A stretch of 64,000 nucleotides of DNA. It comes from Anaerolineae bacterium. Lineage in GTDB: Bacteria; Chloroflexota; Anaerolineae; Aggregatilineales; Phototrophicaceae. Positions 45,849 through 54,144 of the stretch are shown here, piece after piece. The stretch's first letter is position 1, and every line of letters starts with the position of its first letter. The position numbers were made by a program, and so were the translations under genes. Under the pieces are notes generated by a model. It made no database searches. It saw nothing but the letters and a program-made list of their open reading frames with translations, and was not told where the DNA came from. Where the stretch lies: the NCBI GenBank assembly GCA_022822545.1, contig JAJEBE010000054.1, forward strand, positions 141,099 through 205,098. Direction: 5' to 3'.

Positions 45849-45868
45849 GGGCGATCCTTGGATCGCCC
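45849..45868. repeat. REP-like palindrome
   Basis: GGGCGATC, loop CTTG, GATCGCCC: a perfect 8-bp stem preceded by GTAG. Similar GTAGGGGCG-type palindromes are common dispersed elements in environmental genomes; only one copy is noticed in this window. Confidence 0.45.
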
Positions 45869-46074
45869 GCAGTTTCAGATTCTCCGACCCCGCCAAACAT
45901 ATATCCGCATAATTCACCATGCCCTGGCCGGATTGTCGCCCGGAAGGCGGCTCTACATTGTTGCTTTGCCGATTTTCCCGGCGAGCGTCCGCAACTGTCG
46001 CCCGTCGCCCGTGGCAGAATTCGACGATGATTGTGGAGATGTCTCAAGTTTCGAAAGATTATGGTCAGAATTGC

Positions 46075-46103
46075 TTGCCTTCGTATTTCCAAACGTATAT
46101 AAT
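46075..46103 (+). promoter_or_regulatory. Strong sigma-70 promoter of the small membrane gene
   Basis: TTGCCT, exactly 17 bp, then a perfect TATAAT (46098-46103). The start codon is 104 bp downstream, giving a leader of about 97 nt. Confidence 0.7.
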
Positions 46104-46206
46104 GTAACCAATTGACATGGGCGCAACTTGTAAAAATTACCTAAAAGCCTTTGTCATTACATCGTTGTATCGCTATCGCACGTTCATAGATTTGGGAGGA
46201 ACAGTT

Positions 46207-46629
46207 ATGAATAGCGACGATATGAGAAGAGGCATAGTTCCCGGTGTTATTGCCGGTTACATATTCCTCGCTTACGCGGGTCCGGGTATGCAAGACATGG
46301 TTGGCGGCATGATCGGCGCTGATTCTTTTGTCGGCTTCATCTTGCATATCATCATAAGTATAGTTATCGGCGCCCTCTATACCGGGATATTCATGCAATA
46401 CGTGGATCTCGGCAACCCACTGGTGAATATCGTTGTGGGCGGTTTGATCTACGGATTGATCTGGTGGATCATCGGCGGAAATATTGTCATGCCGATTGTC
46501 GCTGGCGGCGATATTTTGCAGCTATCGATCGGTCCCAGTTTCTACGGTCATATTGTTTTTGGACATGCGCTTGCCTTCATTGTGGTCCTGCGCGATGCGG
46601 CCCTGGGTATGGGCGGCGAGGGCAAATGA
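46207..46629 (+). CDS. Small four-helix membrane protein
   Basis: 140 residues from ATG 46207, which follows GGGAGGAAC; an upstream ATG at 46117 lacks a site. Four hydrophobic helices cover most of the protein (IVPGVIAGYIFLAYAG, FVGFILHIIISIVIGALYTG, LVNIVVGGLIYGLIWWIIGG, FYGHIVFGHALAFIVVL). It looks like short DUF1440/DUF6789-type proteins but the match is not firm. It has its own near-consensus promoter and a strong terminator, so it is a single-gene unit that may be highly expressed. Function unknown. Confidence 0.7.
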   Translation: MNSDDMRRGIVPGVIAGYIFLAYAGPGMQDMVGGMIGADSFVGFILHIIISIVIGALYTGIFMQYVDLGNPLVNIVVGGLIYGLIWWIIGGNIVMPIVAGGDILQLSIGPSFYGHIVFGHALAFIVVLRDAALGMGGEGK

Positions 46630-46664
46630 CCCCGGTACAGAAATCCGACTGATACATTGATTAG

Positions 46665-46705
46665 ACGGGTCGGCGAAGCAACTTCGCTGACCTGTTTTCT
46701 TTTTC
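46665..46705 (+). terminator. Strong Rho-independent terminator
   Basis: A 14-pair stem (ACGGGTCGGCGAAG with CTTCGCTGACCTGT, two G-T pairs) with a 3-nt loop, then TTTCTTTTT. It ends the small membrane gene and faces the convergent 454-residue gene. Confidence 0.85.
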
Positions 46706-46758
46706 CCTTTGCCGGCCAAGATACCTGACGGCGGCGCGCTTCGGGAACGCTGCAATGA

Positions 46759-48123
46759 TCAGCTTGCCCGCTTCCACACTTGCTTCACCAGATTAAACAA
46801 GATGATTTCAACGGCAGTTTCGCTGCCGCTTTCGTATTCCACAGTCACTCTCAGTTGTGTTACGCCCCCGTCCGTGGTCCAGATCGCTTGATCGACCACC
46901 CGTTGCGCTCGTAGCGGAGCATTGTCGTTGAAACGTTGGTAGGCGGCCAGGCGAACATTTTCCTCCGATGTATCGTAGAGTCGCAGCCATTCGTTTTCCG
47001 CCCGCGCTGTTATCAGTTCTGCTTCTGCGTTCAAGCGCCAGGCGATGAAGTCGCGCCAATCCAATCCAGCCGTTTCAATCGCTACAGGCAGCGCCTCTTG
47101 CAATATCGACATGTCTGCTGGGGCGTTGAGAGCGGAAAGCAAATCCACAACTGCCTGCTCGCCGTAATTCTGCGCCAGGGAATGCATCAGACTCCCGTCG
47201 GGCGTCACGCCGACCAGCCACTCGCTCAACCAGTTAAGCCCGCTCTCCTGCAGGAAGAAGGCGTCCTGCGGGTAGCTGGCGCGGAAATCTGACATCTCCG
47301 CGAGCAGGCGCTCCGCCAGCAGCTTGCTGACTTGAAGGCGGTAGGTGCCGTCAAAGGGCAGGTCCGCGCGAGCGAGATCGGCATAGGGCGAGCGCAGGCG
47401 CAGATGCAGGTTGTTCTCGTTTATCCAGGCCGCGGCCTCGGGCGCGTTCGGCGAAATGTCAACCTGCAAGATTGGCAAGGCGTCGCAATTTATCAAGTTG
47501 CAGCTGCGCGCCCGCCAGTCCGCCGCGACCTGACCCAGCTGTTGCGCAAATGTCTCATCGACAGCGCGATAATTGACGCGGATGCCGGCGCCTGTGTATT
47601 GCCGTTCCTCACCCCAGAACGAAACATCGGGCGCGATATGGCGCCAGCCCGCTTGATCGCGCCGGTAGAACCAGAGCCGTACGTATGGCGTTCCGTTTAT
47701 GTTCTCCTGCACCAGAACGCGCGCTCTCGCGTCGTCGATCTTTACCGCAACGATGCTTCCGGTGAGCTCAATTGCTCCCGCTGACTTCAGCGCCTCGTAT
47801 TCTCGAAAGAGCGCCGTCTGGCTGCTGCGCCACTCCTCGCTGCCGGCGCTCTGGAAACTGAGCCAGGCGCCCAGGTCGCCGATGCGGAGCGCGGCTACCT
47901 CCGCCTTGACTGTGTCCTGCAACAACTGCGCATAGTGATTTTGCACATCTATCAGGCGCTGCCGGACCGCAATCGCGCCGAGGCCTATAGCCGCCAGCAG
48001 CAAGACGATCAGGCTCAGGAACCGCAAGGTGTTTCGCCGCCGGTTTTTGCGTTGAAGATCTTTGCCGTCGGACTGGTCAATCTGCTGTGATTCGATATTC
48101 CATTCGAATCGGATTTTGCTCAT
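46759..48123 (-). CDS. Membrane-anchored protein of unknown function
   Basis: 454 residues from ATG 48123, overlapping the birA TGA (ATGA); a slightly longer frame is less likely. A basic start (RKNRRRNTLRFL) is followed by one membrane helix (LSLIVLLLAAIGLGAIAV, about residues 34-52) and a large soluble outer part of 400 residues. The middle has two NTF2-like or cystatin-like stretches (WLSFQSAGSEEWRSSQTALF; WLRLYDTSEENVRLAAYQRF) with tests such as TTDGGVTQLRVTVEYESG at the end. A DFRASYPQDAFFLQESGLNW region resembles a degraded peptidase_MA segment, without HExxH. Function unknown; coupled to birA only by position. Confidence 0.7.
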   Translation of the reverse strand: MSKIRFEWNIESQQIDQSDGKDLQRKNRRRNTLRFLSLIVLLLAAIGLGAIAVRQRLIDVQNHYAQLLQDTVKAEVAALRIGDLGAWLSFQSAGSEEWRSSQTALFREYEALKSAGAIELTGSIVAVKIDDARARVLVQENINGTPYVRLWFYRRDQAGWRHIAPDVSFWGEERQYTGAGIRVNYRAVDETFAQQLGQVAADWRARSCNLINCDALPILQVDISPNAPEAAAWINENNLHLRLRSPYADLARADLPFDGTYRLQVSKLLAERLLAEMSDFRASYPQDAFFLQESGLNWLSEWLVGVTPDGSLMHSLAQNYGEQAVVDLLSALNAPADMSILQEALPVAIETAGLDWRDFIAWRLNAEAELITARAENEWLRLYDTSEENVRLAAYQRFNDNAPLRAQRVVDQAIWTTDGGVTQLRVTVEYESGSETAVEIILFNLVKQVWKRAS

Positions 48124-48875
48124 TCGACGCTCCAAGTGTTAGGCGCCTCGAAGACATCGCCTGCATGCACGAGAAGAGCTTCAGCCTTGTCAGTTTTGAT
48201 TCTCAAAGCGCCGGACGGCGCCACGTCCTGGGCAAGACCTTGCACGCCGTTGACTGTGACGCGTTTGCCCAGCATGTTCAGCCGCCTCCTCCATGCCATA
48301 AAAATTTCCTCGGCACTCTTGTCGCGCCAGCAGTCGATCCGTCGGAGCAGGTGGCGCACGAGCTCCGCGCGGTCGAGCGGCGCCTGGGTCGCATCTTCCA
48401 GGCTGATTGCCGAGGCATGCAGATCAGTACCGGCAAAGTCTACTCTGACGTTCACGCCGATGCCCAAGACAACGCCAAGCAGCCGGCCGCTTTCCCAGAC
48501 ATTTTCCGTAAGCACGCCGCTGACCTTCTTGCCATTCACCTGCACATCGTTGGGCCATTTAATGCCCGCCTCGTCACAGCCCGCTTGCTTCGCGAGGTCA
48601 TAGACGGCGAGGGCGCCGATCATGTTGACGAGAGCCGCCTCTTCTTCAGCCGGCCTGAGCAGAACCGAGAGCGCCAGCGCAACACCGGGCGGACTATGCC
48701 AAAGGCGACCTTGCCGCCCGCGCCCGCGGCGCTGCTCATCGGCAATGACCGCTGCGCCAGCGGGAGCGCCGTCCAGCAGCCAGTCTTTGGCCAGGTCATT
48801 CGTGCTGTCGACGCTCTGATAAAAGCGAAAACAGCGGGCCAATTTCCCTTGCAGTATATCGAGTGATAAGGTCAT
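48120..48875 (-). CDS. birA: Biotin--[acetyl-CoA-carboxylase] ligase
   Basis: 251 residues, enzyme only, without the N-terminal HTH of E. coli BirA, so it is unlikely to be a repressor. It joins biotin to carboxylase carrier proteins through biotinyl-AMP. Motifs: YQSVDSTNDLAKDWL, ADEQRRGRGRQGRLWHSPPG (biotinoyl-AMP loop), IKWPNDVQVNGKKVSGVLTE and LGIGVNV. The C-terminal SH3-like domain is present. Divergent from the HIT gene, with 100 bp between starts. Confidence 0.94.
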   Translation of the reverse strand: MTLSLDILQGKLARCFRFYQSVDSTNDLAKDWLLDGAPAGAAVIADEQRRGRGRQGRLWHSPPGVALALSVLLRPAEEEAALVNMIGALAVYDLAKQAGCDEAGIKWPNDVQVNGKKVSGVLTENVWESGRLLGVVLGIGVNVRVDFAGTDLHASAISLEDATQAPLDRAELVRHLLRRIDCWRDKSAEEIFMAWRRRLNMLGKRVTVNGVQGLAQDVAPSGALRIKTDKAEALLVHAGDVFEAPNTWSVE

Positions 48876-48903
48876 TTCTGTTGGACTATGCCTATTTCTT
48901 GCA

Positions 48904-48933
48904 TTGTATCAGACTCGCCAAGGCCGCTAGAAT
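48904..48933 (+). promoter_or_regulatory. Probable promoter of the HIT gene
   Basis: TTGTAT, 18 bp, TAGAAT; 42 bp before the ATG at 48976. Moderate match to sigma-70 consensus. Confidence 0.4.
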
Positions 48934-48975
48934 GAATCTGTTGACCAAACGCCCAAGAAGGCTGGAAGACTCAAA

Positions 48976-49509
48976 ATGAATCACTTGTGGACGCCCTGGC
49001 GAATGAAATATATCGGCGACAAACGCAAGGGCGAATACCTCGATGACTGTATATTCTGCAAGAAATCCTCGCAGCCCGCGGATGATGACAGCGACAATAT
49101 AATCGCGCGTTCGTCGCATACTTTCGCCTTGCTCAACCGTTACCCGTACACATTCGGCCACACCATGATTATTCCATTCGAACATGTGTCGTCGCCGGAA
49201 GAGTTGCCGACGGCGGCGCTCACGGACCTGATGGTGATGACCAATCGCATCATGCGTGTTTTACGAGAAATAGCGGACCCGCCCGCATTCAACATCGGCG
49301 CCAATATCGGCGCGGCTGCGGGCGCCGGAATCGCCGCGCATTATCACTTCCACGTCGTTCCACGCTGGCCCGGGGACGCCAACTTCATGGTCGCCGTCGG
49401 CGGAACACAAACCGTTCCGGATACATTGGCCAATATTCACGGACGGATGCAATCCGCCTGGAATGAGCTTTTTGCGGCGTCAGCGGAGGACATGGACGAG
49501 ACGGCCTAA
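48976..49509 (+). CDS. HIT-family nucleotide hydrolase/phosphorylase
   Basis: 177 residues. The N-terminal MNHLWTPWRMKYI and CIFCKK, and the triad HYHFHVVPRW (H-x-H-x-H) near residue 115, place it in the Ap4A phosphorylase/FHIT branch of HIT proteins. These act on dinucleoside polyphosphates or nucleoside phosphoramidates. NRYPYTFGHTMIIPFEHV is the usual nucleotide-binding part. Length is typical. Convergent with the 869-residue membrane gene. Confidence 0.92.
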   Translation: MNHLWTPWRMKYIGDKRKGEYLDDCIFCKKSSQPADDDSDNIIARSSHTFALLNRYPYTFGHTMIIPFEHVSSPEELPTAALTDLMVMTNRIMRVLREIADPPAFNIGANIGAAAGAGIAAHYHFHVVPRWPGDANFMVAVGGTQTVPDTLANIHGRMQSAWNELFAASAEDMDETA

Positions 49510-49541
49510 GCGAGGGCCGGGCTTGCTAGTTGCCGGCTGTC

Positions 49542-52151
49542 TTAAACATCCGCCTCTATTGTGGGATCCGTTCCCGTTTCCTCCTGTCCATCCGCGTCCC
49601 GCGGCGCTTCCTCTTCGCCTTCGAGGGTGGGCTCCGGCGTCGGCGTCAAGGCGATTACTTCGCTGGCGATATCCCAAGGGATGGTGAAGGAATCCAGATA
49701 GATTTCCATCTCATCCGCCAGAGCAAATTGCTCGGGGCTGAGGCTGGCATCTGTCTCTATCGCCTCGCTCTCATCAACGCTGAACTCGTCTTCCTCCGCC
49801 ATTTCGAGTTCTTCAGCCGTCAATGTCTTCACATATTCCGCTTTTGGATAGGTCAAGCCATCGTTGATGTACAGGCCGACGATGACCTGGCGCTCGATCA
49901 TGTTGAACCCGGCCGGGAAACGGTGATAAGTCGTGTACGATTCTCCCCAACGCCAATACTCTGTCGGCAATCGCGGTGGCGCATCCGCTTGCGCGAGGAT
50001 CCCCCCGTCCTCGTCCAGCATGTGAACGAAGACCGTATAATTCTCCGCCGGCGCTGTTTCCGTCTTCCAGTTCAGGATGATCTCGTTAAGTTCAAGATCG
50101 AGCTGGAAGGACTCCAAAATGATTGCGTCATCAAATTTGGGCTGCGTCTCCGTCGGGATTTCGTTGAAATCGGAGGCGGCTGATTGAAAACGCAGGGTGA
50201 CTACCGCGCCAATGTCCAGCAATACCGGCTCAATGACCGCGCCCTCGGCGTCTGTCGGGACGATTCTGATGTCATTGTGGATGTCCTCCCATTCGATATG
50301 CAGGTCAAACGGATAGCGACCGTATGCCGACGGGTGAATATTGATGAGGTATTCATCCGGGTAGATGGCGCCGGGTTGCCAGCTGGTGGTGCGCAAGCTG
50401 CCAGCGCCCGGATAGGTCGAGTAAGTGCCGATCTCCTGCTGATTGTCGTCGACCAGGGTCAAGAGAATGCTATTGTCCGCGGCGGACTGTTCCAATACCT
50501 GCCAATACAGTTTGAGGCGAACGCGGTCTCCGGCCGAATATCGTCGGTCAATCCGCTCATAGGCGACCAGGGCGACATCACCGAACTCGGCGTAAACTTC
50601 TCTCGCTTTTTCCGGGATTTCGGCGACCGGCTGCGGCGCGCTGTATTGACTGGCGATGACGGTCAAGGGCGCGAACAGCGCGACGATTCCCAATATCCTC
50701 AGCTGCCAGAGCATCGTATCGTGCAGCAATTCCTTCGGGACTGCATCGCCGGCGCGCACAAATTCGAGACTGGGCGGGCGAAGCGAGAAGACGATCCACC
50801 ACACGATTTCGACCAAACCGACCGCCAGCAGGGGGCTCGTGACGGCAATCAATGGAAAGACGATTCGCCCTTCAGCGGCGTAGGTGAGCGTACCCCAGAT
50901 GATGACGCCCAGCCAAGTGAGAACAAGCGCGCTCATCAATGTGATCAGATGCGTCAGTTCGTAGCGCGCATAAGCGAAATCGCTGATCGCCAGCAATTGC
51001 AGGATCAAGAACACCAGGCCGATGAAACTTAAGAAGGTCATCAGATCCAGCAGGACGTAGAATATGCTGGTCACTTGTATATTGAGCGCGCCAAACAAGC
51101 CCCAGTAAGACATGCGGAATTGCTGAAAATCGGCGAAGAGATCAACAACGCTGAAGCTTAGGCCGCGCGGTCCGGCGATGTTTGACATCATTACGATGCC
51201 GAAGGGCTCGCCATAAAGCTGAAGGTTGCGCAAGTACCACCAGCCGGCGATCAGCAACCATGATAAGGCGAGCGAGTAAATGAAGGCCAGCAGCCCGCGC
51301 CGGTCGCTTGTCTTGCGCTGCACAAAGAGGGCCGTGCCCAGCAAGACCGGCAGCAAAACCAGCGATGTCAGTTTCGTCAGGCATGAGAGCGCGAACAGCA
51401 GCGCGATCGCCACCGTGTAACGTCGCTGGAATCCGTCGCGAATTGTGCGCAACAACAGCAATATCACCGCCCCGTTGAGCGCCATCGCCAGCGTGTCATT
51501 GTTGACCGATGCGCTCACGTAGATGAACATCGGATTCAAGCCAGTAATCGCCGCCGCCGCGAAGGCGACCGTCGGCCGCTGCGGGGCGACCAGTTCGCCG
51601 ATTTTGTATACGAATACAATCGTGCCCGCTCCCAGCGCCAGGCCGGCCAAACGCAGTATGACCACAACCAGACCGGCGCCCCGAATCATGGATTGAGACG
51701 AATCGCGAATCGTGAGGTTCTTGTTCCCGAAGGAGTCGGGCTGATTTTCAGTCACATGGGGATTAAGCAGGCGATAGCTATCGACATCGTCTATGTTCAA
51801 GGGCGATGTCAACAGCGCCGCGAGCGCGTAGTAAAGAGGCGGCTGACTGCCATGCTGCTGATAGAGTGTATCGACGCCGTCAAAGACCTGAATGGGCAAG
51901 CTTGCTGTATCGCGAATGTGCTGAATATAGCCGAAGTGCCAGATCTCGTCGTTGGCTTCAAATACAGGCGTCGATGGCAAGTATATCGCGCCGAATACGA
52001 TGTAGAACAGCAGAATCCATTGGAGTGAACTTAGAGGAAGGTCCAGGGAATCCACCCAACGCCAGGCGCGTATTGCCAGCGCGAAGAGCCGGCTGATGGT
52101 TCGCAGCAGTCTGAACCTCAGCGCGTTGGCAAGTCGGTAGATCCTTACCAT
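49542..52151 (-). CDS. GT-C-like membrane protein with outer beta domain and acidic tail
   Basis: 869 residues from ATG 52151; a frame start 26 codons earlier gives a less plausible, cysteine-rich leader. About 12 helices follow. VFEANDEIWHFGYIQHIRD after helix 1 fits the acidic motif of GT39/DUF2142-type GT-C proteins, as does ISGLNPMFIYVSASVNNDT-like text in the middle. Residues 520-780 form two outer beta-rich segments, with ERIDRRYSAGDRVRLKLYW as in carbohydrate-binding modules; the end is Glu/Pro/Thr-rich. Function likely in surface polysaccharide assembly. It stands apart from the main glycan operon. Confidence 0.72.
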   Translation of the reverse strand: MVRIYRLANALRFRLLRTISRLFALAIRAWRWVDSLDLPLSSLQWILLFYIVFGAIYLPSTPVFEANDEIWHFGYIQHIRDTASLPIQVFDGVDTLYQQHGSQPPLYYALAALLTSPLNIDDVDSYRLLNPHVTENQPDSFGNKNLTIRDSSQSMIRGAGLVVVILRLAGLALGAGTIVFVYKIGELVAPQRPTVAFAAAAITGLNPMFIYVSASVNNDTLAMALNGAVILLLLRTIRDGFQRRYTVAIALLFALSCLTKLTSLVLLPVLLGTALFVQRKTSDRRGLLAFIYSLALSWLLIAGWWYLRNLQLYGEPFGIVMMSNIAGPRGLSFSVVDLFADFQQFRMSYWGLFGALNIQVTSIFYVLLDLMTFLSFIGLVFLILQLLAISDFAYARYELTHLITLMSALVLTWLGVIIWGTLTYAAEGRIVFPLIAVTSPLLAVGLVEIVWWIVFSLRPPSLEFVRAGDAVPKELLHDTMLWQLRILGIVALFAPLTVIASQYSAPQPVAEIPEKAREVYAEFGDVALVAYERIDRRYSAGDRVRLKLYWQVLEQSAADNSILLTLVDDNQQEIGTYSTYPGAGSLRTTSWQPGAIYPDEYLINIHPSAYGRYPFDLHIEWEDIHNDIRIVPTDAEGAVIEPVLLDIGAVVTLRFQSAASDFNEIPTETQPKFDDAIILESFQLDLELNEIILNWKTETAPAENYTVFVHMLDEDGGILAQADAPPRLPTEYWRWGESYTTYHRFPAGFNMIERQVIVGLYINDGLTYPKAEYVKTLTAEELEMAEEDEFSVDESEAIETDASLSPEQFALADEMEIYLDSFTIPWDIASEVIALTPTPEPTLEGEEEAPRDADGQEETGTDPTIEADV

Positions 52152-52322
52152 CTTTCTGCGCACGATTGGGCAATCCTCCAGATGACCGGCCGGACGACGA
52201 CCATACAGACAAAAACAGTATAATGTCAAATCCGCTTGCGCGACACGAAGGTCTCGCTCTCCCTACATCTATACGATTGAGGAGACGCATCGGGCGCAAG
52301 ACGGGCGAATGCGACGCGGCGC

Positions 52323-54143
52323 TTACCCGCCCGCGGCTGCAAACATCTCCTTTGACTGTTCGACATAGTTGAGCGACTGGTGACGAAAATAGGTGTTGTA
52401 GAGCTCGGCGTAGTGGCCGCCGGCGCGCATAAGTTGGTCATGATCGCCTTCTTCGATGATCCGCCCTTCGCGCAAAACGATGATGCGGTCGGCGCTGCGA
52501 ACCGTGCTGAGCCGATGGGCGATCAGAATTGATGTCGAGCGCGCCAGGATCAGCTCGATGGCGTCTTGTATCTGCGCTTCCGTGAACGGGTCGATACTGG
52601 CGGTCGCCTCATCCAGGATGAAGATGGATGGCTTCTGCACCAGGACGCGCAGAAGGCTGACCAACTGACGTTGACCCAGGCTAAGGCGTCCACCGCGCTC
52701 TCCCACATGGGTGTCCAGCCCATCCTGCAGGCTTTCAAGCCACTCCCCATTGCCGATGCTTTGCGCGATCGCGTGGATCTCCTCAATGGTCGCCGCCTGG
52801 TTTCCGTATTTGACATTATCCAGCACTGTGCCGCTGAAGAGAAAGGGCTGCTGTGGGACGACGCCCAGCTTTGAGCGGTAGCTCTTCAAGTCGAGGGTGC
52901 GGATATCCTTGCCGTCTATGAGGATTTCGCCGCGTTGGTATTCGTAATAGCGTGTGATGAGCTTGGCGATTGTGCTTTTGCCGGCGCCGGTATGGCCAAC
53001 GAAGGCCACATTTTCCCCGGGACTAATATCCAGGCTGAAGTCACGCAGTACCGGTTCACCGGCATCGTATTCAAAATCGACGCTCTCGAAACTGATCCGG
53101 CCTTTCAAGGGCTCGATGACAAGGCTGTCTTTTTGGATGACCTCATTTTCCGCGTCTATGAGGGCGAATATGCGCTCGGCCGCGCTCAAGCCTTGTTGAA
53201 ACTGGCTCCAAAAAGAAGCCAGATTCATGAACGGGAACCAGAATCGGTCGACGCCCTGGATGAACAGATACCAGGCGCCGGCCGTAATCGCCCCGCTGAG
53301 CACCGAATGCGAGCCCGCCCATACGATGATGGACAGCGCAACCGCCGCAAGCCAGGTCAGAGTGGGGAAAACCAAAGACATGATAAAGCCGCGTTTCAGG
53401 TTGATGCGATAGCTCAAGATATTCACCGCGGAGAACTCGTTGTAGATCATCTGCTCCTGGCGGAAATTCTTGGCGACCCGTATCCCGGTCACGCTTTCCT
53501 GAATATTGTCATTAACCACTGCCATGGCGCGCGCGCCTTGCCGCGTCACGATGCGGGCGACGATACGAAAGGCGAGGGCGGCGCAGACGACCAGCGGCAT
53601 GGTGAGCAGCAGCACCAATGTCAGTTCGACGGAATAAGTGAGCAGAGCGGCGAATAAGATAAGCACCGAGAGAAACTGCGAAACCACATCGCTGCCCAGG
53701 AGCATGACATCCCCGAACTCCTGCGTATCGCTGGTGATGCGGCTGATCACCGTGCCAGACTTGTGACGATCGTAGAAAGCCAGATCGCGCTCGATCGCCG
53801 CTCTAAAAGCGTCCTTGCGCATCTGCGCCACGATCTTGCCGATGACAACGACAGTGAATCGACGCCGCCCGTAGTTGGATATATATTCGGTAACCGTGAC
53901 GATCGTGAGCGCTGTCAACAGGAAACCGAGCAATTCGCTGCCGCCGACCAGTTCGTCAATAGCCGCGCTGATGAATACAGGGCGGATGGCGCGCGCGATG
54001 CCAACGACGAGGAAGCCCAGAAGCCCCAGCGTGACCTGTCGCTTGTGCTCGGCCATATACCTTGCGATGCGTCGGAACAGGTGAGCATCCGAATACTGGC
54101 GATCGTATTTGTCCCCTTGCAAGCCGCCGAAAAGCGCCGCCAC
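52323..54143 (-). CDS. ABC exporter subunit with catalytic Glu (heterodimer partner 2)
   Basis: 606 residues from GTG 54143, which follows GGGAGG by 5 nt and starts 2 bp after the partner gene's stop; a longer frame overlaps the partner. Six membrane helices (about 45-340) and an ATPase domain with GHTGAGKST (Walker A), ILDEATASID (Walker B with the catalytic Glu) and a signature changed to LSLGQ. Together with the upstream gene it forms a heterodimeric type-IV exporter with one normal ATP site. Substrate: lipids, drugs or peptides; unknown. Confidence 0.92.
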   Translation of the reverse strand: MAALFGGLQGDKYDRQYSDAHLFRRIARYMAEHKRQVTLGLLGFLVVGIARAIRPVFISAAIDELVGGSELLGFLLTALTIVTVTEYISNYGRRRFTVVVIGKIVAQMRKDAFRAAIERDLAFYDRHKSGTVISRITSDTQEFGDVMLLGSDVVSQFLSVLILFAALLTYSVELTLVLLLTMPLVVCAALAFRIVARIVTRQGARAMAVVNDNIQESVTGIRVAKNFRQEQMIYNEFSAVNILSYRINLKRGFIMSLVFPTLTWLAAVALSIIVWAGSHSVLSGAITAGAWYLFIQGVDRFWFPFMNLASFWSQFQQGLSAAERIFALIDAENEVIQKDSLVIEPLKGRISFESVDFEYDAGEPVLRDFSLDISPGENVAFVGHTGAGKSTIAKLITRYYEYQRGEILIDGKDIRTLDLKSYRSKLGVVPQQPFLFSGTVLDNVKYGNQAATIEEIHAIAQSIGNGEWLESLQDGLDTHVGERGGRLSLGQRQLVSLLRVLVQKPSIFILDEATASIDPFTEAQIQDAIELILARSTSILIAHRLSTVRSADRIIVLREGRIIEEGDHDQLMRAGGHYAELYNTYFRHQSLNYVEQSKEMFAAAGG

Positions 54144-54144
54144 C

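Larger units (their letters stand above)
45587..46074. other. Intergenic region upstream of gyrA
   Basis: The first 150 bp would be the gyrA leader from the promoter at 45745-45753. A perfect REP-like 8-bp palindrome lies at 45849-45868. From 46026 a short open stretch reads MIVEMSQVSKDYGQ, like the first beta strand of an ABC ATPase, but it ends after 26 codons. No full gene is seen. Confidence 0.5.
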
